Part shown: one piece after another, positions 7,906 to 16,981 of the stretch | Layout of the letters: each line of letters begins with the position of its first letter | Position numbering within the stretch: position 1 is the first letter of the stretch | Origin: F1-120-MAGs118 sp013360535 | Lineage (GTDB): Bacteria; Planctomycetota; UBA1135; GCA-002686595 | DNA: 64,000 bases | Direction of reading: 5' to 3' | Assembly (NCBI GenBank): GCA_026647215.1 | Contig: JAPKHC010000023.1 | Location: 1-64,000 of the forward strand | Made by a program: the position numbers and the translations under genes | Notes under the pieces: model-generated | Database searches by the model: none | Seen by the model: only the letters and a program-made list of their open reading frames with translations | Told to the model about the DNA's origin: nothing

Positions 7906-10900
7906 TTACGGACAGATCGTGAAGTGCACGCCGTTGGAGAGACCGAGTCCGAACGGGTCGGCGGGGTCGCGGTAGTAGTACTGCGCGGCGACCGTGCGGC
8001 CCGCGAAGAGCCCGGCGTCAGCGCCCGAGCGGATGTAGGCGTTGAAGTCGAAGCTCAGCGAGCCCGTGCAGCCAGCGCCGGCGCTGGTGAGCTGCGTCGG
8101 CGTGCGGCGCAGCGGCGGCTGGGCGCACAACGCTCCACCTTGCCAAGGGGCCGTGAACGTCCCGAAACCGTAGAAGAGCAGGCCCGTGCGGCTGGGCGAC
8201 GCGCTCGTCAGCGTGATCGGGAACGGCGCCGTGCCCGTCGCCCGCGCGTAGCCCGAGTAGCCGATGCGCGGCACGCAGAACGCGGCGTCGATCTTGCTCG
8301 CGCAGTAGACGATGGGTTGCGCGCAGCCGTTCGGCGCGAGCGTCGCGATGCAGACGTCGTCGATGGCCGCTTCGGTGATCGAGTTGTTCGGGGCGTCCGA
8401 CACGCTGAAGCGCACGTAGACCGTGGGACCGAGCGCGAGGAACGACGTGATGTCCGCGCGAGCCTCGCGCCACGAGGAGCTCGACGTCGCGTGGGTCTTG
8501 ATCGTGGTCCAGCTCGTCCCGTTGCTCGAGGCCTGCACCAGCAGCCGGTCGTCCCCGTCATCGTTGAAGAACCAGTACGAGTAGCGCACCTCCGCGTTGC
8601 CGAAGGCGAGCGCGACCGGCGGCGAGGTCAGCAGGTACGCGCCGCCGTCGACGTCGGCCTCCTCGGGCGAGTTCGGGTTCGTCCCCTGTCCGGTGAAGTA
8701 GCACTGCGTGCCCGCACCGGGCGTGAAGTCGAACTCGGGCTGCGCCTGCGCGGCGCCGGCGAGGGTTCCCAGCGGATCCGCACGCTGCCAGCGGCCGGAG
8801 AAGGTCGAGCCCGGACCCGAATCCCACTGGCCCGCGCTCTCGAAGTCGTCGCACAGGAGCGTCTGCACGTTGCCGACCGAGAAGAACTGCGGGTCGCTCG
8901 CGCCTCCCGCCGGGAAGCTCTGCACGTTCGCGGCGTGGTCGGTGGCGCGCGCGTAGTAGAAGACCTTCTGGCCGGAGGAGACGCCGGGGAGCGAGGCCGT
9001 CCACAGGTTGCCACCCGCCGGAGCCATCGCGAGCTGCGCGAACGCGCCCGCGTAGCCGACGCGGTAGAAGAGCTCGACCCCGACGATGCTGCCGCCGCTC
9101 AGGATCGAGCTGACCGAGGCCTGCACGGCATAAGGACCGCTCTCGTTCGTCGTGTCGGCGACCTGCGTCAGCGAGTTGAACTGGATCGGCACGAACGGAA
9201 CGCCGGGGAAACCCTGCTCGACGAAACCGGCGTCGATGTCGAAGTAGTGCGGCGTGCCGTTGTTCAGGTTGCCGTCGTCGTCGTCGAGCGTCAGCCACTG
9301 CGCCTCGATGACGCTCTTGATCTCGGTCTGGTTGTAGGCGTTCATCCAGTCGAGGAAGAGGTTGTTCGCGACGGCGTCACCGGCCGCGTTGCCGAGCGTG
9401 TTGTTCAGGTTGCGGCGCAGCTTCCACGCCGCGCCCATCCAGACCTCGCCGTCGTTGTGCAGCCCGCCGTAGCACGGGCCGCAGCAGTCGCCGCAGAACT
9501 GCCGCGTGTTGAGGCCGTCGCGGATCGGCGAGCCCAGCCCGAAGAAGTCCTGCGCCACGATGTTCGTGTCGTACAGGTACTGCGCGAAGATGTCGGCGTT
9601 GCCTTCGCCCATGCCGTCGAAGCCGTTGCCCGTTCCGTACAGCACGTTGAGCCAGTGCCCGGTCTCGTGCGCGATGACGGTCGAGTAGCAGGTGTTGGGG
9701 CAGCCGCCGGAGTCGATGAAGTAGTTGGTCGAGTTGCCGTTGAAGTACGCGTTGCAGGACGACGCGATGTTGCAGTTCGACAGGTTGACGAAGTCCGCCA
9801 TGGCGTCGGTCGGGTTGACCGAGCGGATCCAGTCGCGGATCGCGTTGTTCTGCACGAAGGCGTTGGCCTGCGCGGTCACGTGCTCGGTCGGAGCGGGGTT
9901 GAGCACGACCGTGTTGCCCGTTCCGGTGAGCGGGATCGTCGTGGAGTAGGCCGGTCCGGCCTGGTTCGTGACGTCGTTGAACGTCCCGACGTACGTGAAC
10001 GTGCAGCTGAGCGGCCCGGTGACGCCGGGGAAGTTGAAGTTGCCGTTCGCGTCGGTCGTGACGGTGCCGGCGGGGCTCTGCACGCGCGCGTAGCGCGCGA
10101 TCTGGTCGGTCTCGGGGTTCGAAGGGCGATCGGGCGCGACGCCGGGCGTGGCCTTGGTGAACACCGTGCCGCCGACGTCGAAGTAGTGGATCGACTCGTC
10201 GCGGCGCAGGATCGCCCCGCCGTGCGCATCGACGAAGTACAGCCCGCCTTCGGGCGCGACACCGTCCATGTGCCACTGCACGTCGACCTTGTAGGCGAGG
10301 CGCGGCACGCGGCTCTCTTCCAGCTCGAGCTGCGCGATGACGAGCTCCGGCCCGCTCACCACGCTGCCGCGCACGCCGGACTGGGCGACGAAGGCCTGCA
10401 GCGCGCGCTCGACCGCAGCTTCCGGCGACAGGCTCGGAAGCGTGGCGAGGTGCGCGACGTTCGGCAGCGCTCGCGTCTGCACGGAGAGCAGGCGCCCGCC
10501 GAGATCGAACAGCACGTTGACCGCGCCGCCGTCGACCGGCACTCCGTTCACGACCTGCCGGAAGCGCACGGTCTGCTTGTCGCTCGAGCCGACGGTGCCG
10601 AGCGGCAGGAACACGGTGCGCTGCTCGACCAGCGTCTGCGGCTCGATGCCGTGCAGGTCCGCCGTCTCGAGCAGCGCCTGACGCGCGGCGACGAACCACT
10701 GCTCGTCGCTCGAAGGCCGGAACTCGCTCGGCAGCGAGGCGCCGTAGAGAAACTCGGCGTGACCGGTGCCCTCGTCGACGTCAATGCGCCAGCCGGCGCC
10801 GTGGAGCTCGCGCCACGCCTCGAGGCGCTCCGGCAGCGTGCGCGCGTCACTCGACTGCGCGTGGGTCGCCGTGGCGGCGAGAACGAGGCACAGCGGGAAG

Positions 10901-10917
10901 AGAACAGGGTGGGCCAT
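7906..10917 (-). CDS. Secreted FTP/HEXXH metallopeptidase (M36-like) with shared C-terminal module
   Basis: A 1003-residue secreted zinc metallopeptidase. Signal peptide MAHPVLFPLCLVLAATATHAQ is followed by an FTP-type propeptide region (about 60-250, with VRFRQVVNGVPVDGGAVNV and YFVDAHGGAILRRDE), a carboxypeptidase-regulatory-like insert (TTDANGNFNFPGV), and the catalytic part with HETGH at residues 417-421 and the downstream GEGNADIFAQYL, whose Glu is the likely third zinc ligand. An Ig-like segment, a MAM/jellyroll-like segment (about 740-865) and the shared C-terminal module (871-1003, 7906-8307) follow. The start at 10917 puts the signal peptide first. It is expected to degrade proteins outside the cell or in the periplasm. 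It converges on the Kelch-like gene. Confidence 0.9.
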   Translation of the reverse strand: MAHPVLFPLCLVLAATATHAQSSDARTLPERLEAWRELHGAGWRIDVDEGTGHAEFLYGASLPSEFRPSSDEQWFVAARQALLETADLHGIEPQTLVEQRTVFLPLGTVGSSDKQTVRFRQVVNGVPVDGGAVNVLFDLGGRLLSVQTRALPNVAHLATLPSLSPEAAVERALQAFVAQSGVRGSVVSGPELVIAQLELEESRVPRLAYKVDVQWHMDGVAPEGGLYFVDAHGGAILRRDESIHYFDVGGTVFTKATPGVAPDRPSNPETDQIARYARVQSPAGTVTTDANGNFNFPGVTGPLSCTFTYVGTFNDVTNQAGPAYSTTIPLTGTGNTVVLNPAPTEHVTAQANAFVQNNAIRDWIRSVNPTDAMADFVNLSNCNIASSCNAYFNGNSTNYFIDSGGCPNTCYSTVIAHETGHWLNVLYGTGNGFDGMGEGNADIFAQYLYDTNIVAQDFFGLGSPIRDGLNTRQFCGDCCGPCYGGLHNDGEVWMGAAWKLRRNLNNTLGNAAGDAVANNLFLDWMNAYNQTEIKSVIEAQWLTLDDDDGNLNNGTPHYFDIDAGFVEQGFPGVPFVPIQFNSLTQVADTTNESGPYAVQASVSSILSGGSIVGVELFYRVGYAGAFAQLAMAPAGGNLWTASLPGVSSGQKVFYYARATDHAANVQSFPAGGASDPQFFSVGNVQTLLCDDFESAGQWDSGPGSTFSGRWQRADPLGTLAGAAQAQPEFDFTPGAGTQCYFTGQGTNPNSPEEADVDGGAYLLTSPPVALAFGNAEVRYSYWFFNDDGDDRLLVQASSNGTSWTTIKTHATSSSSWREARADITSFLALGPTVYVRFSVSDAPNNSITEAAIDDVCIATLAPNGCAQPIVYCASKIDAAFCVPRIGYSGYARATGTAPFPITLTSASPSRTGLLFYGFGTFTAPWQGGALCAQPPLRRTPTQLTSAGAGCTGSLSFDFNAYIRSGADAGLFAGRTVAAQYYYRDPADPFGLGLSNGVHFTICP

Positions 10918-11098
10918 GTGCGGGAGACCTTCCGAAGCGGGGAGAAGAGTCCGTGCGCCGCGGGCTTCCCGTCGAACGTGCTGGGGGCTGGGGAGCGCGG
11001 GCGCGATCCAGCTTAGGCGCAGGGGCGCAAGTGCGACAGCCGATCGAAGCGTCCGAATCCGCGCGTGCGGGGGGCCATCCAGAGCTCGGACGGCGCGC

Positions 11099-12295
11099 TC
11101 AGAGCAGCGGCTGCGCGTGCGTGGCGATGTGCTCGGCGATGGCGAGCGAGGCGGTGGCGGCAGGCGAAGGAGCGTTGAGCACGTGCACGACACGGCCCTC
11201 GCGCTGGATCAGGAAGTCGTCGACGAGCGCACCATCGGGCGCGAGCGCCTGCGCGCGCACGCCGGCCTCGGCGGGGACGAGCTGCTCCTCCCGGATCTCC
11301 GGCACGAGCCGCTGCAGCGCCTTGGTGAACGCGCGCTTGGAGAGCGAGCGCCACATCTCCCCCATGCCGGCCTTCCAGTGGCGCTTCGCCAGCTTCCAGA
11401 AACCGTTGTAGCCGAGCGCGTCGGCGAGCTCGCCGAGGCGAATGTCGTCCCAGTGGTAGCCCTCGCGCGACAGCGCCAGCACCGCATTGGGCCCGCACTC
11501 GACGCCGCCGAGCGCCATGCGCGTGAAGTGCACGCCGAGGAACGGGAAGCTCGGATCCGGCACCGGGTAGATCAGGTTGCGCACGAGGTGCCACGCGGAC
11601 GGCACGAGCTCGAAGTATTCGCCGCGGAACGGCACGATCCGGGCCGGACGGCGCACGCGGGAGAGCTGCAGCACGCGGTCGGAATGCAGGCCGGCGCAGT
11701 TGATCGCGACGGGCGTCTCGAACTCGCCGGCGCTGCTCTCGACGACGACGGACGAGGAGCGCGGCTCGAGGCCGGTCACCTTGGCGCCGAAGACGAGCTC
11801 GCCCCCGGAGAGGCGAATGTCGGCCGCGAGCGCGCGGCACATGCCGCGGTAGTCGACGATGCCGGTGACGGGCACGTGCAGGGCGCGCACGCCGGCGCAA
11901 TGCGGCTCGAGCTCGCGCAGGCGCTCGGGCCCGATCTCGGTCGCGGGCACGCCGTTCTCCCGCGCGCGGCCGGCGATCTTCTCGAGCTGCGGGAGCTCCG
12001 CCTCGTTCGTCGCGACCACGACCTTGCCGCAGGTTTCCAGCCGCACGCCGCGCTCGCGGCAGTAGCTCTCGAGCAGCGCCTTGCCGTGCAGGCACGTGCG
12101 CGCCTTCATCGACCCGGGCTTGTAATAGAGGCCTGAGTGCACGACGCCGGAGTTGCGGCCGGTCTGGTGGAGCGCGAGGTCGGGCTCCTTCTCGAGCACC
12201 ACGACCCGCCGCCCGCGACGCTCCCGCGCCAAGGTCCAGGCCGTCGCGAGGCCGACGATTCCGCTCCCGATCACGACCGCATCTGCGCTGCGCAT
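11099..12295 (-). CDS. lhgO: L-2-hydroxyglutarate oxidase/dehydrogenase (LhgO)
   Basis: A 398-residue FAD-dependent oxidoreductase (DAO fold) that oxidises L-2-hydroxyglutarate to 2-oxoglutarate, passing electrons to oxygen or the quinone pool. The N-terminal dinucleotide fold reads AVVIGSGIVGLATAWTL with the following acidic VVVLEKE. Family signatures include HQTGRNSGVVHSGLYYKPGS, VPVTGIVDYRGM, FRGEYFEL, LIYPVPDP-FPFLGVHFT, and the C-terminal HVLNAPSPAATASLAIAEHI. The ATG at 12295 gives a start directly before the FAD motif; the frame is open further upstream but without signature. It has no close operon partner. Confidence 0.92.
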   Translation of the reverse strand: MRSADAVVIGSGIVGLATAWTLARERRGRRVVVLEKEPDLALHQTGRNSGVVHSGLYYKPGSMKARTCLHGKALLESYCRERGVRLETCGKVVVATNEAELPQLEKIAGRARENGVPATEIGPERLRELEPHCAGVRALHVPVTGIVDYRGMCRALAADIRLSGGELVFGAKVTGLEPRSSSVVVESSAGEFETPVAINCAGLHSDRVLQLSRVRRPARIVPFRGEYFELVPSAWHLVRNLIYPVPDPSFPFLGVHFTRMALGGVECGPNAVLALSREGYHWDDIRLGELADALGYNGFWKLAKRHWKAGMGEMWRSLSKRAFTKALQRLVPEIREEQLVPAEAGVRAQALAPDGALVDDFLIQREGRVVHVLNAPSPAATASLAIAEHIATHAQPLL

Positions 12296-12740
12296 GGCGT
12301 CCGAGACGGTAGCAGCGGGAAGTCGTCCACCCGTGCGCCGCCGCGCGCATTTTGCGGGCGAATCCGGCCCCAAATCGACTCCCGTCCCCCTTCTGGACGA
12401 TTCAGAACTGAAACATCCTAGCGGACGGGCCCAAGAACGGGCCGTGCGAGAAAAAACCCGGGCGATTGCCTGCAGTCATGGACGGTTCCGGGCCGAAACC
12501 ACGGGCGCGCCAAGGAGCTCAGCCGTTCGGAAACGACGGCCTGCGCCGAAGGGTGCACCCAAGAGAACACCCGGCCTCGCGAGGTTCGCTCGAAACGAGC
12601 CATGCGGGGCAAGGTGTGAGTGAGCGAGGCGGTGAGGCCGGTGCGCAGGAGGGGTCCCGCGCACCGGCCGAACCCTTTCTCGGGGGCTGCGCGAGCGGCG
12701 TGGCTATCTTCTGCGGCCCGCGCCCAGCCGACGCGGCCCG
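12296..12740. other. Gene-free stretch between divergent genes
   Basis: These 445 bp separate the divergent lhgO and glycosyltransferase genes. I see no credible coding sequence, RNA gene or repeat. It must hold the two promoters, but no confident -35/-10 pair is recognisable. Confidence 0.5.
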
Positions 12741-13808
12741 ATGAGCTCGACCTCCCCGCTGCGCGACGCCACGGTCCTCGTCGTCAACCTGCACCGGCGC
12801 TTCGCGGGTGTGTCGGCGACGATCCTCGCGCTCGTGCCTGTCCAGCAGCGCAGCCGGAGCGTCGCCGTGCTCGACCGCGGCGCCCTCGGCCTCGCGGGGA
12901 CGATCCGCTGGCTCGACCTGCTGCGCCACGGCTGGAGCCCGCCCGCGGGAACCCGTCGGCGCATCTGGCACGCTCGCCGCGCGGGCGACCTGCTGCTCGG
13001 GCTCGTGCTGCGGTACCTGCTCTTCCAGCCGTGGAGCTTCGTCTACACGTCGCCTTCGCCGCGCCGCCACGGGCTGACCTGGCGCGGAATCGTCGGGCGC
13101 GCCGACGCGATCATCGCCGTCACCGAGCGCGCGGCGTCGTTCCTCGACCGCCACGACGCGGTGATCGGACACGGAGTGGACACCGACGCCTTCGTGCCGC
13201 CGGTCGACAAGCGCGCCGCGTGGCGGGAGAGCGGCCTGCCGGGGCGCTACGGCATCGGCGTCTTCGGCCGCATCCGTCCGAACAAGGGCACGCACCTGTT
13301 CGTCGACGCGATGTGCCGGCTCTTGCCGCGGCATCCGGAGTTCACGGCGGTGATCTCGGGCCTGTGCCTTCCCTCGGACCGTTCGTACCGCGAGGACCTC
13401 GAGCGCCGCATCGCCGCCGCCGGCCTGTCCGAGCGCATCGTGTTCCTCGGCGACCTCGACGGCGCGCAGATCAAGCTCTGGTACCGCCGCGTCGCGCTGT
13501 GCGTGTCGCCGTCCTTGTCCGAGGGCTTCGGACTGACGCCGCTCGAGGCGATGGCGAGCGGGGCCGCGGCCGTCACGTCACGGGCGGGCGCCTACGAGCA
13601 GATGATCGTGCCTGGCGTGAACGGCACGATCGTGGACACGGGCGATCTCGAGCAGCTGGTCGCGGCGCTCGAACCGCTGCTGGCGGACCCCGAGCGCCTC
13701 CTCGCGCTCGGAGCGAACGCGCGGCGCCTCGCGCTGGAACGGCACTCGATCCGCGGCGAGGTGGCCGGCATCGAGGCCGTGTACGAGCGCGTGCTCGCGC
13801 GCCGCTGA
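12741..13808 (+). CDS. GT4 glycosyltransferase, LpcC-like (LPS core mannosyltransferase type)
   Basis: A 355-residue GT-B glycosyltransferase of family 4. The N-terminus (VVNLHRRFAGVSATILALVP) and the segment RRIWHARRAGDLLLGLVLR then YTSPSPRRH resemble LpcC-type lipopolysaccharide core mannosyltransferases as I recall them. Donor-binding features include GVFGRIRPNKGTHLFVDAM, VFLGD, and the EX7E motif at Glu261-Glu269 (EGFGLTPLE). The acceptor could be the Kdo region of LPS. This is cytoplasmic or membrane-peripheral. There is no neighbouring LPS cluster in the window, so the assignment rests on sequence alone. Confidence 0.8.
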   Translation: MSSTSPLRDATVLVVNLHRRFAGVSATILALVPVQQRSRSVAVLDRGALGLAGTIRWLDLLRHGWSPPAGTRRRIWHARRAGDLLLGLVLRYLLFQPWSFVYTSPSPRRHGLTWRGIVGRADAIIAVTERAASFLDRHDAVIGHGVDTDAFVPPVDKRAAWRESGLPGRYGIGVFGRIRPNKGTHLFVDAMCRLLPRHPEFTAVISGLCLPSDRSYREDLERRIAAAGLSERIVFLGDLDGAQIKLWYRRVALCVSPSLSEGFGLTPLEAMASGAAAVTSRAGAYEQMIVPGVNGTIVDTGDLEQLVAALEPLLADPERLLALGANARRLALERHSIRGEVAGIEAVYERVLARR

Positions 13809-13970
13809 CCGGGCCCGCGAAGGAAATTGCAAAAAGGCGGGGATTCCTGCCAACGATTCCCGGCTCGTGGGGATGTTCGTCCTGTCGAGTGTGGCCGGCC
13901 CGCCTTCCCCCGCGTGCCCGGCCGCTGGCGCCCCCCCGCCTCTCGCTTCGGGTCCGCCCGGGAAATCGCC

Positions 13971-14150
13971 ATGTCCAAGGAAGTTCGCAACGCGCAGGAA
14001 ACCGCTGGCTCCGCCGAGGGCGGGCAGGCCTCGTCCAGCAGCCTCGGCTGGTGGCTCGTGCTCGCCGCCGCCGTCCTCATCCCGATCGTGATCGTGCTCG
14101 CCTTCTGCACGGACGAGCCTCTCGTCTCGCCGTTCGTGTATCGCATCTGA
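13971..14150 (+). CDS. Small single-pass membrane protein
   Basis: A 59-residue protein with a polar N-terminus rich in Ser, Gly and Glu (residues 1-26), one clear transmembrane helix (WWLVLAAAVLIPIVIVLAF) and a short C-terminal tail ending FVYRI. The ATG at 13971 starts MSKEVRN and follows a purine-poor leader; the frame is open upstream to 13827. I recognise no family. It sits 162 bp after the glycosyltransferase and may be co-transcribed. It could be spurious but the hydrophobic helix and codon bias support coding. Confidence 0.5.
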   Translation: MSKEVRNAQETAGSAEGGQASSSSLGWWLVLAAAVLIPIVIVLAFCTDEPLVSPFVYRI

Positions 14151-14164
14151 ATTCGCGCCACCCT

Positions 14165-15217
14165 TCAGCGCCGGACGCCCGGAACGAGGTCGAGCTCGAT
14201 CAGGAAACGCGCCGTGGCCTGCGCAGCGGCAAGTTGCGCGCGCGCGTCGACGTGCGGATCGAGCGGGTGCACGTGGACGGGTCCTTCGCAGCCGTCGAAG
14301 GCCGCGGCCATCGACAGCACCTCGAGCCCCGCCGCGCGCGACGCCTCCTCGAGCTGGCGATCGAGCGCTGCACTGGCCCACTGGGAACCGTCGCGCATCG
14401 GCAACGGATAGAGGATCGCGACGACGGTCGCACCCTGCGCGAGAGCGAGCTCGCGCACGCGGCGCAGCGCCGCATCGATCCGCTCGCGCGCCGGATGGCC
14501 GGGACGCATCGCCGCCAGATGGCGCGCCGCGTAGGCGCGCGACGTGCGCTGGCGCTTGAGGCCTTCGGTGACGACGCGCACGCTCGCGAGACGCTCGCGC
14601 AGCCAGTCGAGCGTGTTCCCCGAGGCATCGCCGCGTCCTCCGGCCGCCCACGCGTGACCGCCGCGGCGACCGAGGTCGATGCCATCGAGCGCGTTGTCGT
14701 CGAAGTGCAGCTGCAGCACGACGACATCGCAGCCCGCGGGCAGCGCGACGTGTTCGATCACCCAGGCCTTCTCCTCGAGGTTCGTGTTCGGGATGCCGAG
14801 GTTGAGCACTTCGACTGCGGCGCCCTGAGCGCGCAATTCGCGCTCGAGCCGCACGGCGAGCGTCTCGTCCTCCGCCACGCCCCAGCCGAACGTGTGCGAA
14901 TCCCCCACCGTCGCGATGCGCGTCGCATTGGGCTGCTTTTGCGGCAAGAACGGTGCTCCACGCCAGCCGTGCGGACCGACGTCGTGCGTCACGGTCCGCT
15001 CGGAGCCGTCGGCCTCCGGGTAGTGCAGCGTGAAGCGCGTGCCCGCGACGAGCTGCCAGCCACGCGCGGGATCGTCGCTCTCGACCATCACCTCCCCCTC
15101 GCCGCGCGGCGGGACGGGCGGAGCCGGAGCGAACGTGCGCGCCAGCAGTTCCGCCAGGGCGAGGCCACACACGAGCCCTCCCAGCGCGACGAGAGCTCGG
15201 GTTCGCCACGGTCTCAT
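14165..15217 (-). CDS. SGNH/GDSL-type hydrolase, membrane-anchored
   Basis: A 350-residue protein with an N-terminal membrane anchor (ALVALGGLVCGLALAEL, residues 8-26) and an SGNH hydrolase fold. Block I is TVGDSHTFGWG with catalytic Ser107; block II/III-like segments are NLGIPNTNLEE and LQLHFDDNAL; a DPHVDARAQ segment near residue 321 supplies the Asp-x-His pair. Members de-esterify or acetylate surface polysaccharides and lipids. The substrate is unknown. The ATG at 15217 gives the signal anchor; an upstream in-frame extension of 73 residues looks non-coding. Confidence 0.82.
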   Translation of the reverse strand: MRPWRTRALVALGGLVCGLALAELLARTFAPAPPVPPRGEGEVMVESDDPARGWQLVAGTRFTLHYPEADGSERTVTHDVGPHGWRGAPFLPQKQPNATRIATVGDSHTFGWGVAEDETLAVRLERELRAQGAAVEVLNLGIPNTNLEEKAWVIEHVALPAGCDVVVLQLHFDDNALDGIDLGRRGGHAWAAGGRGDASGNTLDWLRERLASVRVVTEGLKRQRTSRAYAARHLAAMRPGHPARERIDAALRRVRELALAQGATVVAILYPLPMRDGSQWASAALDRQLEEASRAAGLEVLSMAAAFDGCEGPVHVHPLDPHVDARAQLAAAQATARFLIELDLVPGVRR

Positions 15218-15509
15218 CGGCGACCTCGCGACGATGGAGCGACGAAGAAAGAACGGCAATGGGCCCAACGGGCCGCGATTGTGCAGTGCGGGCTCATGAG
15301 GGTCCTCTCCGGACCAGCGGTGGCGTGGAAAGGCGCTCGGGTGGGCGCCGACGAATCGAGACCTGGGGGAAGTGCCGCGAATCGCCGGAATCACCGTAGG
15401 CGACGAAACGGATTCGCGCGACCCACGAAGCTGCAAAAATTGGCGCGGGCGGGCGACTCGCGCTGCCGCGAGCCGCTCGCCCGTTCGATCGGAGCCGGAG
15501 CGCGGGCGC

Positions 15510-16070
15510 TCAGCCGTCGTAGGCCTTCTGCAGCGTGGCGATGTCGAGCTTCACCATGCCGAGCAGCGCCATCATCGTGCGTCCGGCCTTCTCCGGCGGA
15601 CCGGCCATCCACTCGTCGAGCTGGCGCGGCACGATCTGCCACGACACGCCCCAGCGATCCTCGAGCCAGCCGCAAGCCATCTCGCGACCTCCGTTGCCGA
15701 GCGCGCTCCACAGCCGATCGATCTCGGCCTGATCCTCGCAGCGCACGAACAGCGACGCGGCCTCGTTCAGCTTGAACTGCGGACCACCGTTCAGGAACGT
15801 CAGCTGCGTCCCGCCGAGCTCGAGCTGCACGAGCATCTCGGTGCCTTCGGGCATCGGCATTCCGGGGCCGTAGCGCGCGACGGAGACGATGCGCGAGCCG
15901 GGCACGAGCTCGCAATAACGCTTCGCCGCCGCTTCGGCGTCATGCTGGAACCACAGGCACGGCACGACCTTGTTCATCGTCACCATCGGAGTCTCGTTGC
16001 GGGGAGTGCTGGACACGCAGCCGGCGGACAGCGCACCGGCGAGCGCGAGGGCAAGGGCGAGGAGCTTCAT
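15510..16070 (-). CDS. PhnB-like VOC/glyoxalase-fold lipoprotein
   Basis: A 186-residue protein whose N-terminus is a lipoprotein signal (LSAGC, Cys18). The rest is a PhnB/3-demethylubiquinone-methyltransferase-like VOC domain: VTMNKVVPCLWFQHDAEAAAKRY, EGTEMLVQLELGGTQLTFLNGG, the ACGWLEDRWGVSWQIVP core, and a C-terminal MMALLGMVKLDI. Most PhnB-like proteins are cytosolic, so an exported lipidated form is unusual. The start at 16070 is fixed by the signal peptide. Function is unknown beyond the fold; members often act on small molecules or bind metals. Confidence 0.82.
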   Translation of the reverse strand: MKLLALALALAGALSAGCVSSTPRNETPMVTMNKVVPCLWFQHDAEAAAKRYCELVPGSRIVSVARYGPGMPMPEGTEMLVQLELGGTQLTFLNGGPQFKLNEAASLFVRCEDQAEIDRLWSALGNGGREMACGWLEDRWGVSWQIVPRQLDEWMAGPPEKAGRTMMALLGMVKLDIATLQKAYDG

Positions 16071-16163
16071 GCGCCAACGGTAGCGCGCGCTCGCGCGACG
16101 TGAAGCCCTCGATCTGGCGCGAATTATCCCAACGGCGCGCGGCGCGCCGCGTAGGTGGGCGCC

Positions 16164-16856
16164 ATGCATCGCCAGCGGCTCCTGCTCGCCCTCCTCGTCG
16201 TTCCGCTCGCCGCCTGCGCGAGCGCTCCACTCGAACCTGCGCCCCAGCCGACCGCGGTGCCCGAGCTGCCCGAGCACGAGCCGCAACCGCTGGCCTCCAT
16301 GCCGGAGTTCCGGGCGAAATTGCCGACGGATTCGGGTGCCTTCTACATCCCCACGTCCGATCCACTGCACCCGCGCGTGCACTACGCGGAAGGTCAGGAC
16401 TCGCTCAACGACTCGTGCATCGTGCTCACCGGCAACAAGCTCAGCCGCCGCGTGCCTCCAGCCTTCGTCAACGGCCGCCCGATCGGCTTTTGCTGAGTTC
16501 CGTGCCCCGACGTCTTCGTGCAGGACGTCCCGCAGTTCCTCGCCAGGCGCGGCCTCGCGCTCGCGAGCTACCTCGACCCGCGGCGCGCGGCCGTGCTCGA
16601 CGCCGAGCACTGCGTGCGGATCAACTGGGAGAGCTTCTTCTTCGCCGACCTGTGGGAGCGCGAGCGTTTCCTCGACGACGTCGTCGCCTACTGCGGGCTG
16701 CTCACCGACCCCGTCTCGCGCCGCCGCTTCCGTCCGACGCTCGAATCCCCGCGCTTCTCGCACGCCGGCGTGCGCTACTTCTTCGAGTCGGTCGACACGC
16801 GCGAGCTGTTCGAGAGCGAGCCCGACAAGTACCGCCTGCCCAGCTGGAAGATGTGA
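16164..16856 (+). CDS. Tandem YHS-like lipoprotein with in-frame UGA: candidate selenoprotein (Sec111)
   Basis: Starting at 16164 the frame encodes a lipoprotein signal (LAAC, Cys18), a Pro-rich linker and a YHS-like segment that reads NGRPIGFC, then TGA at 16494-16496, then VPCPDVFVQDVPQFL. The same frame stays open for another 120 codons to a TGA at 16854-16856, with uniform G/C third positions and no disruption. The second half carries a second YHS-like region (YCGLLTDPVSRRRFRP, SHAGVRYFFES, ELFESEPDKY). In YHS domains an F-C-x3-C-x3-F pattern is usual, so UGA falls on the residue after the first Cys, giving Cys110-Sec111-x2-Cys114. A hairpin of bacterial SECIS shape begins 12 nt after the UGA. 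If UGA is a true stop, the product is a 110-residue lipoprotein ending in FC. A sequencing error (TGC to TGA) is the other alternative. Function is unknown; a thiol/metal role is likely. Confidence 0.72.
16509..16529 (+). promoter_or_regulatory. Putative bacterial SECIS hairpin
   Basis: GACGTC at 16509-16514 pairs with GACGTC at 16524-16529. A U-G and a U-A pair extend this to 8 bp, leaving a 5-nt apical loop CGUGC (16517-16521). The loop has G at its second position and begins 20 nt after the UGA. As I recall the bacterial SECIS model, it needs a G in the first two loop bases and a 16-37 nt distance from UGA, so this fits. GACGTC is a short palindrome, so chance formation is possible. Confidence 0.5.
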
Positions 16857-16981
16857 CGCAACGGGTCGACGCGCGGGACCTCGCGGGATCACGGCCCTTC
16901 GAGTAGCCTCTGCTCCGGCGCGAGCTGGCCCCATTCCGGCCGGCAACGCCAAGCGCGCCACGCACGCCGGAGGAACGCAAG

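Noticed and set aside
4902..7922. A 1006-codon plus-strand frame across the Ldh_2 and Kelch-like genes
   Set aside because: It covers two genes on opposite strands and shows no recognised motif; it is composition-driven.
12620..15775. A 1051-codon plus-strand frame over the glycosyltransferase and SGNH genes
   Set aside because: It spans a plus-strand gene in another frame and a minus-strand gene, so it is not a single product.
16164..16496. Taking the 110-codon lipoprotein as a complete gene and 16518-16856 as a second gene
   Set aside because: Both are in the same frame, the downstream part has no ribosome site or own start before its conserved region, and the YHS-like motif spans the UGA. 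I kept it as the alternative reading.
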